In this document: piece by piece, positions 25,801 through 39,094 of the stretch
How the letters are laid out: the number at the start of each line of letters is the position of its first letter
Position numbering within the stretch: position 1 is the stretch's first letter
Assembly (NCBI GenBank): GCA_000231825.2
Contig: JH720293.1
Coordinates: 3,373,522 to 3,437,521 of the forward strand
Reading direction: 5' to 3'
Length of the DNA stretch: 64,000 bases
From: Tetrahymena elliotti 4EA
Taxonomy: Eukaryota > Ciliophora > Oligohymenophorea > Hymenostomatida > Tetrahymenidae
Position numbers and translations under genes: made by a program
The notes under the pieces: model-generated
What the model saw: only the letters and a program-made list of their open reading frames with translations
Told to the model about the DNA's origin: nothing
The model's database searches: none

Positions 25801-28204
25801 TACTATTGTTTAAATCATTTGTAACTTTGTTTACTGTAACAATTTAAGTAGACGACATTTGATTGCTGGCTAGAAATGAATTATTACTTATTGCCCTTGC
25901 TTTTCTTTATTCTATAATTTCCTAAGCATTTAAGAGGATATTGTATTTTTCTTCATCATCTAAATATGTGAATATATCTGAAGAATCTAATGGCATATAG
26001 ATTATTTCAGTTTCTTTTCCATTTACTTAAATAGTTGATGACCTATTTTATCCAAGCACTAAATCTTCTAACCCAAAAAAATTTCCTTCATCCAAAATAC
26101 CGACTTCCTTTCTGTGTTACTCATTAAATTTTAGCTATGAACTTTAAAATTTATTCTTATTTTTATGAATGAAGAGCTCATGTGTTTACTCCTCTGCTTA
26201 TTGCTAAATATCTGCTATTGGATTTTATATTGCTTTATGAATCAATTTCCCTTACTACTTAAACGAAATTAATGTCTTTCTACTATTTTCTTCTTACTTT
26301 AGCTCATTATTATTGTCTTCATCTTAAATATCTATTAGAACTTTAACTTCTCCTTTTACTATTAGGTAGAGCCCTTTCGATTTATCATTTTAACTATATA
26401 TAATTTCATTTTTATATGGCTCTATTTTCCTTGACATCAAAGTTAAATTATTAATTTATCTGAATGAACATCCTTTAAATAAGTGTTATTTGTTTATAAG
26501 ATTTTAAATAAATTTTATTTTAGGATCTGATTCATTCAAGCCATAAATTAGATCTTCAAAATCTTTCATCTCAAAGCTAATTAAAACACATTTATCTGAG
26601 GCTGTTATAATCCTTTGAATTTTCGATCTCCCATATTTTAACTTATGCCCAAATGTGGCTACTCCACTTAAAACTTTAAATCTTTCAATTAATTAAGTCT
26701 ACTAAGTCTTCCTCTACTTTTTTTAAGAGCTTTATGGTAAATTTGATATTTTAAGCAATGATTTTTATGAGCCATGTTGATTATTTAATAATTGTGATGC
26801 ATTCATGCTATTATTATTAGATTATTTTGCTGAATTTAGAAAACTAGACCTTTTTTTCATAATTGAAGATTAATTAGATTTTTAATTATTTTAAGCAAAT
26901 AAACTGTTTCCATATTTTTAGTTCTATGATCTTTAGCTGTCAATTTGACTTGAGATTATGTTTTTAGATCCACTATTACTATATTTGCTTTAACTGCAAT
27001 TACTAACATTAGAGCCTCTCCTTTTTGAAGCTTACGAATTGCTTCTTATTTTATTTTACTTTTCAGGATTGGGTATAGAAATTGCTCTTTAGCTTTATAT
27101 CTTCTTATTTGAACCTATATCTAAAAATTGCTTAAAGTTATCAGCTTATAAATCACTTTATTGAAATTCTAAATCTTTCTAACTACTTCTCCTTGAATTA
27201 TGGCTTAATTCACATCTAACACTCTAGTTTTAAGGAGTGTTATCAAGAGGTTTGCTCACTTAGATGACATAGTTGTTTTATTTTTATTAATTTTAATTAT
27301 CATCATACTCATTCATTTAATCATCTTAACTTTAAGAGTAATTGTGACTCTAGTTATATGAAGAATTGCCCCTTCCTCTTATTTCACTATGATGAAAATG
27401 TACTTATATATTTCCTTTCTGTGCTGAGACTGAATTTTTTTAGATTTAGAAATTATTGAATTTGCTTGGTAGAAATCCTTCATTTTCATATTGCTAACGA
27501 GGAGAAAAAGATTTTTTAGAATTAGTTCCAAAACTTGAAATTGATATACAATCTTCATCTTAATCTGTATCAGAATTTCTTGTATCTAATCTAAATAAAG
27601 CACTTTTAGTATCATCAAAATCAATATCATATTCTGATTCTTAACTATTTAATCTGAAAGCTGCATTTTATAATTAAAACTTTTATTGATTATTATCATC
27701 CTGATTAGAAGTTACAAAAACCTAAGATTAGTTTTATGATGACTTGATATTATACTTACTTAACAGATTTTGTTTATTTCTTTTCTTGATAGTACCTTCA
27801 AATGCAACTGATCCTTTAATAAGTAAAAAGAAGCGCTGCTTATAATTTTCTTTATTTTCAAAAATGATTGTATTATTTTCATTAATTTCCATAATTTTCC
27901 CAGTTTTTAGAAATTATGTGATGAATGATAGTCCTTTGATAGAATAAACATATTCAAAAATAGGAAGTTTAGTTAAAATATAGGCAGCATCTTAATAGCT
28001 TTATTAGGTAATTTATTCTTTGCTTTGCTTTAAGAGTTTTAACAATTATAAGCTCTCTGAGGGGTTTATTTGCTTTTTAGGTTTCTAAGTTTATTTGAAT
28101 TCATCTATTTCTAAAATTTCATCTATTTATGTATTTTAAGTTTCATTAGCTTAGCTCATTTCTAATTTACTTAAATTGAATTTAGTTAATCTATCATCAT
28201 ACAT
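22889..28204 (-). CDS. Very large cyclic-nucleotide-binding-domain protein, ~1771 aa
   Basis: A single uninterrupted ciliate-code frame of 5.3 kb. The start chosen is the first in-frame ATG (28204); a second ATG is at 28159. Two CNB-like folds are visible. The first starts near residue 71 (LPIFEYVYSIKGLSFITQFL, then FFLLIKGSVAFEG). Its C-terminal half appears only near residues 508-551 (ATFGHKLKYGRS, CVLISFEMKDFEDLIY), after a roughly 370-residue Ser/Asn/Gln insert. The second begins near residue 568 (HLFKGCSFRQINNLTLMS, GLYLIVKGEVKVLI), has a shorter insert, and ends with GILDEGNFFGLEDLVLG at about 697-713. Residues 760-1771 are Gln/Asn/Ser-rich with no domain. No kinase or channel segment is seen, so it is not a standard PKA subunit. 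Whether it binds cAMP or cGMP is unknown. Confidence 0.85.
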
Positions 28205-29630
28205 CAGAGCTATTATTTTTGTCAAATTTTATATCTTTAATCGTTCAAAATTTTTAGTTTTTAGACTAAATATAAAGCTGATTAAGAGGATTAATTCCGA
28301 TCTTCACTTAAAATAATTTTAAGACTGTTCAATAAAATGATTGAGTTTCTTCTTATTTACAAAAAAGATTTAAAAAAAATATTAAGCTTATTTATTCTTA
28401 GATAATTAATATAAATCATAAATAGTAAAGAAATATAATAATATTAATTAACAATTAATTTCTGTTTATAATTACTTTAGAGTTTCTGATGCATAAATAA
28501 AGTTAACAAAATACTTTCTTTTTTATATCAAATATATCTGACTTATTAAAATTTCGATAATATATTCGTTAAATAATTTTTCACTCAAAACTTCTAACTT
28601 TAATTTATGATCATTACTTTGTCTATAAAAATTCATTAAAAAGAGATAATGAGTCTAAAAATATCAACAAATTATTTCCAATTTTAATTTATTAATAGGA
28701 TAAAATATTTTTTTTAATTAGCTTCAAAATAATTAACTTATTTTATTTAAAGAAATATTTGATAGTTCTCGTATGAACTAGTGTATTTCAGAAAAATTGA
28801 AAAAAACACAATTTTTAAAATTTTCAATCATAAAAAACAAAATAAATATTAAAACCAAAAATTAATCTCTTAATTTATTTTTTGATTCTTTAATCTTACT
28901 TCTTAATTGATTTTTTGATTCTTTAATCTTATTGTAATGTAATAGGAATATATTTTTGTCTTTTAAATCTTTTTTAGCAGATTTGACTAAAATATTAAAT
29001 ACTTAAGTTATTTTTATTTTAGTTGTAAAAATCTTTAAATAAAAGTAATATTTTTCAATTCTTCATTAAATTCTTTCTACATCTCCAATAATTCAACAAA
29101 TGTCCACAATCACCTATTAAATAAATCACATTTAAAGTTAAATTATTTAAAAATCTTTTATTACTCTTTAATTTGATGGTAAATCATACATTATTTTAGT
29201 ATTTATATTTATCTCCAATCAAATAAGATATTTTTTTATATGAATTTTAATATTAAAAGAGTAAATTTGATTCTTTAAAAATTAATCTTCATTTTTTTGT
29301 AAATTGTTTAGAATTTATCCAAATATATTTCTAATTATTTATGTTAATTTTTTTAGGTTTATTTTTTTAACTAATTAATGAAGACAAAATATGATTGTAC
29401 AGATTATTAAGACTTGATTTTAAGAATAAAACATTGATTTGAATAAAATATATGAATACATGAATTTAATAGTTTAATAAAAGAGTTTTATTTAATATTT
29501 AAAAAATCAAATAAATAAATTGAAATTTACTAATTATTTGGTTTTAATTTATTAAAATTAAAATACATTTTCTATTTATTTTAAAATAGATTTTAGATTG
29601 TGAATTTTAAATTTAAGTATTTTAGACTAT
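28205..29630. other. Intergenic stretch of 1.4 kb
   Basis: No gene is supported. It holds one clear 33-bp tandem duplication (listed separately). A short minus-strand open patch near 29065-29120 reads like a Cys-containing C-terminus, but nothing joins to it. Confidence 0.45.
28868..28933. repeat. 33-bp direct tandem duplication
   Basis: Two adjacent 33-bp copies (28868-28900 and 28901-28933), each TCTTAATT(T/G)ATTTTTTGA followed by TTCTTTAATCTTA, differ at about two positions. Intergenic, apparently a simple local duplication. Confidence 0.85.
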
Positions 29631-32600
29631 TCACATAATGTTAAAAGTTTAATTAAAAGCTTAGGCTATTTTAAGTTAGCTAACAGGCTTAGAAATGATT
29701 CCATCTGCCCCATTTAATATGAAGTCATCGTAATCAGATTTTTAGTCATATCCTGAAACCATAAAAATGAATATTTGTTATGTTATTATGTTATCTTTTT
29801 ACAATTATCTTATTTTTTGTATAGTTTATACTCCATCCATTAGAGGCATGCTATAATCCATGAATATAAAATTAAATTATTAATAATTAGGTTTTAATTT
29901 ATTAATTTTAAACTAGCTTGGTTACTTTGTATTATTCTTTGGAGACTCTGTATTTATCAAATTGTCATAATTTTTATTATTTTGATTGATTTATTTCATA
30001 TTAAATAAATTGAATTCATATTTTTTATTAGCAATTTAGTTGATATTTTAATTATCATTCATTTTTTCATCTGGAATGTATTTGCATTCTTTGTCTGTGG
30101 AATTTATACTATTGCTTAGACTACTACTTTCTAGTGAGCTTAAGTTAATATTGTAATTCTCTTTATTTTTTTTTTCTTCATCAAAGTTACTTTAATAAAA
30201 TTAGGATTTCTTATTTTAAACAGACTCTACCTAATCAAAATTTTCTAGGTTTTAGTATATATATTGATCATCACCTTCAGTGCTTTTCTATTCTTTTATT
30301 AATTTTTCGTTTTATAATATTTTGCTTATTGCTTCATCGCCATTATAAGCACTGTGAATTTTTACAGAAGAAAACTATTTAAATTAATGCTAAAAAACTT
30401 TGTGGCTTATTTCTTCATCATCAACAACAAGAATATGAGTTTCTTTAGAAAAAACAGAACTCAAAACAGAGTTAGAAAATTCATTTGTATGAATATAAGA
30501 CATATCAGATACTTCTAAATTAGCTTATTTAAGTTCTTTTAGTATTTAATTATTCACTGATTGCTGCTCTGTGAAGATATTTTAATTTTGGACTGCTGGA
30601 TTTAGGCACTCAAATGTTATTCTATGAGAAAAATATTTTTATTTATCTATCTCATTCTCATTTATTTTATTCTACATGGTACTGTTTGTACTAGTATCTT
30701 TTGAAAATACTGACCTTGATATATTATCTGTTGGTGAGTATGAATGCTAAGATTAAATAGCCTCCAATCCTCCAACAAATTTATCTTTTAAATTCTCAAT
30801 GTTATTTTAATTTTCTTTATTTAGAATCTACTAGCCACTTAAATCAGGAGTTTTAGTTAATGTTAAGATATTCTGACTTTCAACAAAAGAATTTTCTATA
30901 TCTCTATCAATGTTAGAAAACAGAATATTTTTTGTTTTTAATTTATACTATGAGTGATATTATGGCGAAAACTGTAGTGATGACATATTTAAAACATTAT
31001 TGCTATTGTTGAATTTCAGTTATGAGTAAGCCATATTCTTTAAATTTTGATTCAGCTAATTCAAAAATTTTTATATAATTCAAGAATTATAAAATTATTT
31101 AAAATAAATATAAATTATAAAAATTAATCTTAATTTAATTTGAAATTTCTTACATTTAATCGTGAACATTCAAAAGAGCCTGACTAGTTTAAATTTTTAA
31201 TGGTAGTGCTTTGAGGACTAAGGTTTATTAGTTATTCGCAATCAACTAAATTATTTTTCTCACAATAATTAAAATTAGGAGAATTCTTGAAACCTTTCAC
31301 TTCGCTGCTAGTGTTGAGGTAGGATTTCACAAAGGTATTATTTGTAGATGTTTAAAAATATCTTTAATTTTTAAAAAATTTTTGGCTGTTTTAAATATTA
31401 TCTGCTTGAGATAGCTGGATAAATGTAGGAGACTTACTAAGATTGGTTAAACTAAATTTGCTTTTTTAGAATAGATGTTGAAAATTGTACTAATTAAATT
31501 CTGATATCATGGAAGATTATTACTAACTCTACTCATCTGATATATCTTCTTCACCAAATAGGTTTGTTTACTCTTTATTTTCACTTAAAACATTTAAATT
31601 GATGTTATTTGTTGTTGTTTATAAAGAAAGTTCATGTCTAGCTCTCTCTTTCAGTTTTTCTTGCAAATTTCTATAAATTATAAAAGAAAATGAAGAACCC
31701 TCACCTTCTTTGCTTACTAGTTTAATATTTTCAGCTGGTCCCAATAATCCTGCTAGCTTTTTGCTCATATACAAACCCAAGCCTACTCCATTTTTATTTA
31801 AACCCTTTTTAAAAAGAAATAACCAATAAATTTGAATAACATACTATAAAATATTTATTTATTTACAGACGGTGTATCAAATGTTTTATATTCTTTAAAT
31901 AATTTTTGTTGTATTTCTTGAGGAATACCAATACCTGTATCTGTTACTGTGATTTCTATTGTATCTTAGTCTAGACTAATTTCAAAATATATTTTAATAA
32001 ATCCTTTCATAGTGAACTTAATAGCATTTCCAATCAAATTAAGAAGAATTTATTTCAATCTTTGCGAATCACTATGTATTTAGTATAATTCTGAGTTGGC
32101 TAAGGATTAACTATTGACTTTAGGTTAGAAATCAAGTACAAGCTCAATACCTTTCCTCTTTTTAACCTCAAATATATCCTATTAATTAATTTTAATAAAA
32201 ATTTGATTCAGTAAAATGTAAAAAACGTTTATGATAAAAAGAGCATTAATTTATCTGAATAAACGTAGTAAAATCAAAAAATTATTTGAAATTAGCAATT
32301 AATAAATTTGCTTTCGAAAAAACTGAGCTAAATAAAATATTAATTTTAAAATGAATAAAATTCTTTTTACCAGAATTTCTTTCAGGCAGTCTTTGATGTT
32401 AAATTTGTTAAGTTACAGCTTCAAAGAGCAATTGTAAATTTATCCATAATCTTGGATATCATTAATTAAATGAGATAATAAATCAGATACTTTAAGAGTA
32501 TCATTCAATATTCTTTTTATTTCTTCGTCTTATCTGTTTTAGTGATAAAAACATTTAGATTAATAAAAAGTGAAGTAAGTAAGCATTAATTGTTATTATT

Positions 32601-35004
32601 ATTCTTTAAAGTAGATTAAAGGAAATTATTTTCTATTACATGCTGTTAATGCAGCTTTCGACAAGAGATATCATGGCACTAAGCGGTGTTTTTAAATCAT
32701 GAGAAACAGTAGCTAATAATTTATCTTTGTAGTTGTTCATTTCATAGAGTCTTTTATTATCGTACTAATTTTAATTAAATATTAAATTTTTTCTTGTGTA
32801 TCCAAAAAATAAATTACTTTCATAGAAATATCATTTAAGACAATCATAATATTGACTTGATTATCTTCATAGCAATCGACTAAATGTACATCTAAATGCT
32901 TTTCTTCTGGTTCATTACTGTAGCTTTTCTAAATATTTTATTTATTTTATGAGTCTTTTTGGATAGGATAGTATATGCAATTTGGATACATCAAATCTTC
33001 TTACTATTTAATTAATGTAGAATTTTTTTAATATTTTCTATCTTTAACAAATAATATCAGCTAGATATATAGATTAATATTGATTCATTAACTTTTAGCA
33101 ATTTTAAATGCTTTTTGAAATTTTGAAAAAAGCATTTTTGAAAAAAATCAAAATTAATGAAATTTATTTAAAAAAACAAATTTGTGTAAACTTAAATTAA
33201 TGTTATTTAAGTGCATTTAAATTAAAAAAACAGCCCAAATAAAAAATTATCAAGCGATTTTTTATTTTACAAAAAATAGATAAAAATCTTGGAATTGAAT
33301 GAAAGAAAATAATCCAACTAAAGGGTTAATTTAAATCAAATAATTTACATCACTATTTTATTAAATCTATGTAATCCTTTTCTAGCAATCCTTGATAAAT
33401 AGGACTATAAGCTCCAAAAGAGTTATTTACAATTATTTATTTTCAAATTAATTTCCCTTTGGAGAATTAGGAAGCATATTTTAACTAAAAATCAAACTTT
33501 AAGGAGGATTTTTTTCATTTATTGATGGGGTTTATTAATTTGTTTATATTACATGTATCTCTTTTTTGTTTTTCCTGAAGTCCTCTTTTTTTAAGCTATA
33601 TGCTTATGAAGTTATTGACTTTTAATTAATTGCTTCATTGCTTTTTGCCACAGCCTTAGCTAATTCTACTTTACGAAATATCTTTTCTTATATTTAAGCT
33701 TTAAATTTCTAAATATACGTACCTCCTCCTTGTTGTGACTTTATTTAGGTTGTAAATGATTCATTAAATTATTGAGCATTTATAGGTACTAATACTGACT
33801 GTAAAATACTCTATATAGATTATTAGTAATTTATATAGCTGCTAGACTTATCGCTCTATTTATTCAAATTAATAGGATAAATATTTTCTTCGGCTAAATT
33901 AAAGCATGATTTAAATTGATCATTAACAAAACTAACTTTAAAGTCATTTCGTGAATCTTAATCTGCCGTAAGGACGATTGTTGGGAATGGGAGATGATGT
34001 TGAAAAATCTAAAGCCATCTCTACCATTTTTTTTAGGTTCTAAAATTTGTATAGAAGTCTATTTTTTTATATAGTTCATAATAGTAAATTGAAATAAGAG
34101 AGATTAAAAGCATTATTGAACTTATCGATATATCGACTACTTAGAATTTTTGGTATTAATTTATTAGCAAGCTACAAAATAAAGCCGCAAACAACGCGCA
34201 CCTTAATATCCAATAGCTTTGAGCAAATATATTTAAAAAGACTAGAATAATTAATGCCAAATCAACGCACACACCTGACTCTGAAGTAGCTGAACATTGG
34301 TTAATGTTGTTATCAACACTAAAAACCAATTAGCAGCAGTGATATAATTATTATATGAAGATGTAGACATTCAATTAAAAAGGACTTAATTTAAGCACAA
34401 AGATAAAACTCAAACTATTCAAAAAAATCAAAATACCTAAAACAGTGATTATATATATCTACTAGGAACTCAAATTTGAGAGAGACAATTCATTTATAGT
34501 TTAATTTTAGCTATTGGAGTTGTCTGATTTATCCCTTATCACCAGAAAGCGAAATATAATAAATAGGTAAATTATGCTGTTTAAAAAAAATAAAAAGCGA
34601 TAGTAGCGTAGCTGCTCTTTAAAATGGCATCTAATCTGATACATTTAATCTAAAATCTTGGAATTAAATTGCAACAAAAGTCTCTAAGCTAAAGTTCTAA
34701 AAATCTTCTTTTCCTTAAAACTTGATAAGCCCTATTGGTCATCCAAAAAATCTGTTTGGATATTCTCTTTTATATTAAACATTGAGCCAAAATCTCTTGA
34801 TAAAACTAAATTTTCAGATTCTTTAAAAAGCAATAATTTATATAATAATAAAAACTCAATTTCTTATTTCTTTTGATTAAATCTTTGATCACATTCCTAA
34901 CTTTTGCAAAAAATATATTTCTAGTTTAACCAAACCTAAACAGTAAAGTGTTAGTTATTTAACTTGATTATGACTAAGGTTATTTATTCATTTGCACCCT
35001 TCAT
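29631..35004 (-). CDS. Membrane hybrid histidine kinase with C-terminal receiver
   Basis: Two-component signalling protein. The start ATG at 35004 directly follows an in-frame TGA. Exon 1 (34437-35004) and exon 2 (from 34289) join in phase across 147 nt. Hydrophobic segments FFLNSIIYLFIIFRFLVI, LALIILVFLNIFA, CALFAALFCSLLI and IMLLISLISIYYY predict an N-terminal membrane region. The H-box is VSHDLKTPLSAM with the phospho-His codon at 32699-32701, followed by an N-box NLIGNAIKFT, G1 VTDTGIGIP and G2 GVGLGLYMSKKL of the ATPase lid. The receiver has VVDDEE, phospho-acceptor Asp in IFMDYSMPLMDG, MVSGY and ISKP, so all key residues are present. About 135 residues of Asn/Ser/Lys-rich sequence are inserted between its first and third strands. 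Several internal introns (31800s, 32200-32400, 32600s, 33000-33500) are only approximately placed. The stop is at 29631-29633. Confidence 0.9.
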
Positions 35005-35893
35005 TCATTCTTTATTAGTTAAATTATTTATTATTTCATAAGAAATTTTCTTTTTCCATTCATTCTAATATAATATCAAAATTTACTCATTTCCTTATCA
35101 ATAAGAATTTTTTCTTCCTCATAACAAAGTAAAAAGTAATCATCAATCGGTTTTTGAATGATAATCACTAAATTATTTATGCAAATTTATGCTAAAAAAA
35201 TTTATATTAAGTGCCACCTTTCTGATAAGTATCATACAATTGATTTACAATCAAATCAAATATTTTTGTTTTTATCTAGAAGATAATTTACATTTACTGT
35301 TCTGATACTATATATAATATTTAATTTTTAAATTTATGACACACTATTTTTTATCTATTATTTTTTTTAATCTTCAAATTTTTTAAAGGATTCAAACACA
35401 TTTACTAGTTTATTCATATTTACAATTCATTACAAAAAGTTTTAATTATTTTATGAAAAATTTACTTAATGAATATTTTAAAAAAAATTAATGAATAATA
35501 ATTAGATTTCATTACAAATAAAGTTTTTAAATATTTTAAAATAATAGCAAGTCTCCTTTTTTGTTTCAAGCAATACACATAACCAAAGATAAATTTAAAA
35601 TAAAATCAAATAATATTTATTCATTCTGAATTAAATAAAAATTGTTTTAAATTTTACATTAAAATTCTGATAAAAACTCTTTATTTTTTTAGGATAAGTT
35701 TTAAAAAATTATTGTCTTTATTAAATGCTTATAGATGTTTATTTATTATAGTTGTGATGAATAAATAGTGTTTATAATAAGAAATAAAATAAAAGTAAAT
35801 ACGTTATTATGTAATTAATTTGAACAGACATGTAATTAGAAATAACAAAAGTTATATTAGCATATTTAATTTACAAAAATAATAAAATTCAAA
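35005..35893. other. Intergenic stretch of about 0.9 kb
   Basis: AT-rich spacer between the histidine kinase start and the coiled-coil gene's 3' end. I see nothing supportable in it. Confidence 0.5.
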
Positions 35894-37031
35894 TCAAGCA
35901 TTTAGAAATTTAGTTTAATCTGCACTTCTTTGTATATTTAGTTTTGGTGAGCTTTCTAAACTATTCTTACTAGAAAGTCCATCTTTGATAAAAGGATTTT
36001 TTGGGTTTATAAATGAGGAAATGAAGCTTTACTTTTCTTGCCTACTTTACTATATGCTATTATAGCGAGAAAGAGCTTCTTGTTCATCTTTTTCAAGTTG
36101 ATTTATTTCTTCTTAAATCCAACTCTACTCTGTTTTATATTGTTTTCTCTTCTCTTAATTTACTATCTACCAATTAAGTTTCTTTTGCTCAAAGAATTTG
36201 CATTTTGTTTGATGAGATAACTATTTTTCATTTCTCACTTTGTTACTTTATTATTTTTTTTAGTCTATTATATTTTCTTAGAATTGCTTTATAATTTGTT
36301 CATTTTCTTATCTTTATTTTTAGACTTCCACTCTGTCTTACTTTTTAGCCTGAATCAGATTTTCTTTTGATTTTTTTATTTCTACTGATATCTAATCTCT
36401 CAAATTTTTTACTGACTCAGTCATTTGCTACTGCCTTTCATAGTATTCCTACTTTAGCCTTTATAGCTTAAATAAAACAATTTTCATATTTTTTTAAGTA
36501 AATAAAAATTAATTAAGTTCAAAACAAGCTTTTTATGATTGTATTAAATTATTTATTTTAAACTTCTACTTATTAACTATTTCATAAAATGTAGTATATT
36601 TCATTTATTTTTCCAAATAGAAAAATTTATATTCTATTTCTTTCATGATAAAATATATTTCTTTAAAAGCTAAAGCAAAATTAATTTATTACCATCTCTT
36701 AATCTTTTGTCTTTTTGACCTTTATTTTATCCATAAATTTTATTTGATTCTCTAAGAGCTTTTGTTTACCTTATTGATATCCTTCTTCAATGAGTATTTT
36801 TCTTACTTTTTTTTTCATTTATTCACATCTATCTTTAGCTTCTTCTGTAACTCTTCTTACACTTCCCAACGAATCATATTCTTCTTATTATCCTTATGAA
36901 TAAAAATTTTTTTTATACTGTAAACTCGTACTATATCTGTTCTATGGAGATCTATTTGAAAATCTGCTATTATCGAGCTCTAAAAGTTATTTTTCAGTCA
37001 ATTTTGTATACTTAAAATTAATAGGCATCAT
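35894..37031 (-). CDS. Coiled-coil protein, 303 aa
   Basis: Two exons, 36693-37031 and 35894-36466, joined in phase 0 across a 226-nt intron. The start is the first of two adjacent ATGs (MMPINFKYTKLTEKQ). From about residue 75 to 250 the protein is almost all Lys, Glu, Gln and Arg with heptad-spaced hydrophobic residues (for example MLQRLKQEYYERQQQM and NQLEKDEQEALSRY), a long predicted coiled coil. The C-terminus (SFINPKNPFIKDGLSS) is less ordered and ends at TGA 35894-35896. I do not recognise the family. Such proteins are frequent among basal body and axoneme components, but nothing specific shows that here. Confidence 0.75.
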
Positions 37032-37505
37032 CTTGCTGATTTGGGTGTTTATAACTCAAATACTTTGATAATTGAAATGAGTAATTTTAAATAATTGTAA
37101 TTGTAGAATAGGATTATATCAAAAAATTAGTAAGAAGTTTTTATTTCTACCTTGATAATTTAGAAAGTTTGATATATTATTTTTTAATTTATTGTTTTAA
37201 CTAAAAACAAACACTACATTAGCCTTGCAAAAAATAAAATAAAAACTAATCAACCAGCCTCTTAATTATCTGAAAAGTGAATCATGAAAATAAAAGCAGT
37301 CATAAAATAATAAAATAAAAATAAGACCATAGATATACATACAGTAATAAATATAAACAGTAGATTACTTTAAATTTCAATTTATTGGTAAATAAAATAG
37401 TTTAAATTTTAAATTTTAAATTTTGAATTTTCTTTTTTAACTATTTGAGTAATATTTTATTTTTCAAAATATTAATATAACAATAAATTTATCTAAAAAA
37501 AGCAA
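37032..37505. other. Short intergenic stretch
   Basis: AT-rich spacer between two minus-strand genes, with repeated AAATTTTAAATTTTAAATTTT near 37393-37425. No gene seen. Confidence 0.5.
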
Positions 37506-39094
37506 TCAGTAAACAACTTCTACTAACTCAGAATCTATATCATAAATAACTTCTGAGCATTTAAAATCTTCTCCATCTATTTCCATATCAATCGCTTCAT
37601 TTTCATGGCAAATAATTCTTATTTCTCTACCTCTAAAATATTAGCATTCTTTCTCATAAATATGAAGTCCATCTTTTTCAGCTGCTTATAAAACACTTAT
37701 CATTCTGCTAGTTTTATCTGAGTACATTAATACTAAATCTAAAAGACCATCATTAACCTATAAATTTTATAAAATAATTTAAAAATATATTCCCTCAAAA
37801 TTTAATTTCATAAAAATATTTTGTTTTGATTTTATTAGCTTTATTTTAATATTAAATTCTTTTTTAAAATTTAGATCTAATAAATTGCATCAAAATTTAT
37901 TTTTTGCTTGGAAATATTTAAAATGTGATTTATTTATTTCAAAAGAATTTAAATATTACCTAAGCAATAGGACATGCACGAAAACCGCCTCCTGTTCTTG
38001 GTACATTATTAACTTCTACAAATTTGACTTTTCCTTTATCAAGTACAGTTTTTCCATCAATTATGACTGTCATAATATCAGTTTTAGCAGAGGCTACTTC
38101 TAAAAATGCAGCAACTTTATATTTTAATCTGAAAAAAATTCCTAATTTTTTTGCTCTTTAGTCAACTCTTCCTGCAAAGCCTACACCACTTTGGCAGCTA
38201 AAATAATAAGTTTTCCATTTTCCATTTTCGTCTTTAAGTCTGCATCTTCCTATATCAACTTTTCTCACCTTGGGGCGTAAAATATATTTTTCTATAATAA
38301 ATAAATTGATTTAACTTAAGAGTAAAGTTTAAAAATTAAGTTATTTTAAAGATATTTTGACTCAAATAACTGAAAAATTTAAATTTGAGGAAAGGAATTA
38401 TTATTAAAATCTATTTACCTACATAATTATTAACTTAAATATGATTAAATCCGATAGAAGAGCAAAAATCATTTCCTGTTCCTCCTGGAACTACAGCAAT
38501 AGGATAAGGTTTAACTGGCTTTTCATTTAATTTTCTTTCTATAGCTTATCTTTTAGCAAGACTATTTAATGTCATAAAAATGGAACCATCGCCACCACAG
38601 ACCATGAGGAGATCTTCCCCATCAAAGTCGAATGTCTCAATAAAATCGTAGAAGTTTAATATAGAAGCACTATAATTAGCAACAAAGGGTACATTAAATT
38701 TTGTGAGTTATTTTATTATATTATTTGCTATTTTTTTACCATTGCCACCACCACTTGTAGGATTAATTAGCATTTATACTCTTTTGAATGGCCTAGCTCT
38801 AACTTCATCTAATTTATTTTAAAATGATGGAAAGACAGGTGCTCCTACTTTCTTTTTACAACAGCAACAAGAAGTCCCAATCACTACATCTTAAACTTAG
38901 AAGATCATTTCTCCTAATTAATTTTCATATCTTTATGTTACTGAATTAGGATCTGGATGTGTGCTATTTTTTTAAGTATCTTATTATTGGGTTTAAGGCT
39001 AGTTATTCTACTTTTTTATATCCAAATTCACTTCTTCCTCATTGACCTCGTTTTTTTAAACTTTATTTCCTGGGCTATAAACTTCCTATTGCAT
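37506..39094 (-). CDS. Lipid kinase with diacylglycerol-kinase catalytic domain (DAGK/sphingosine/ceramide kinase family), 419 aa
   Basis: Predicted to phosphorylate a lipid such as diacylglycerol, sphingosine or ceramide with ATP. Three exons, 38419-39094, 37960-38291 and 37506-37757, sum to 420 codons in phase. The catalytic domain shows the family's order: MLINPTSGGGNGKK (nucleotide-binding loop), DLLMVCGGDGSIFMTLNSL (GGDG), PIAVVPGGTGNDFCSSIG (PGGTGND), then VDIGRCRL, SGVGFAGRVD, and a C-terminal VNDGLLDLVLMY followed by MEIDGEDF. The domain is complete. The N-terminal 90 residues are Gln/Asn-rich and contain CCCC followed by KKK, a possible acylation and membrane-targeting patch (inference). 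Which lipid is used cannot be told from motifs alone. Confidence 0.92.

Noticed and set aside
29065..29120. CX9C-like C-terminus on the minus strand
   Set aside because: The Cys spacing is one residue off, the patch is under 20 codons, and no upstream exon connects to it.
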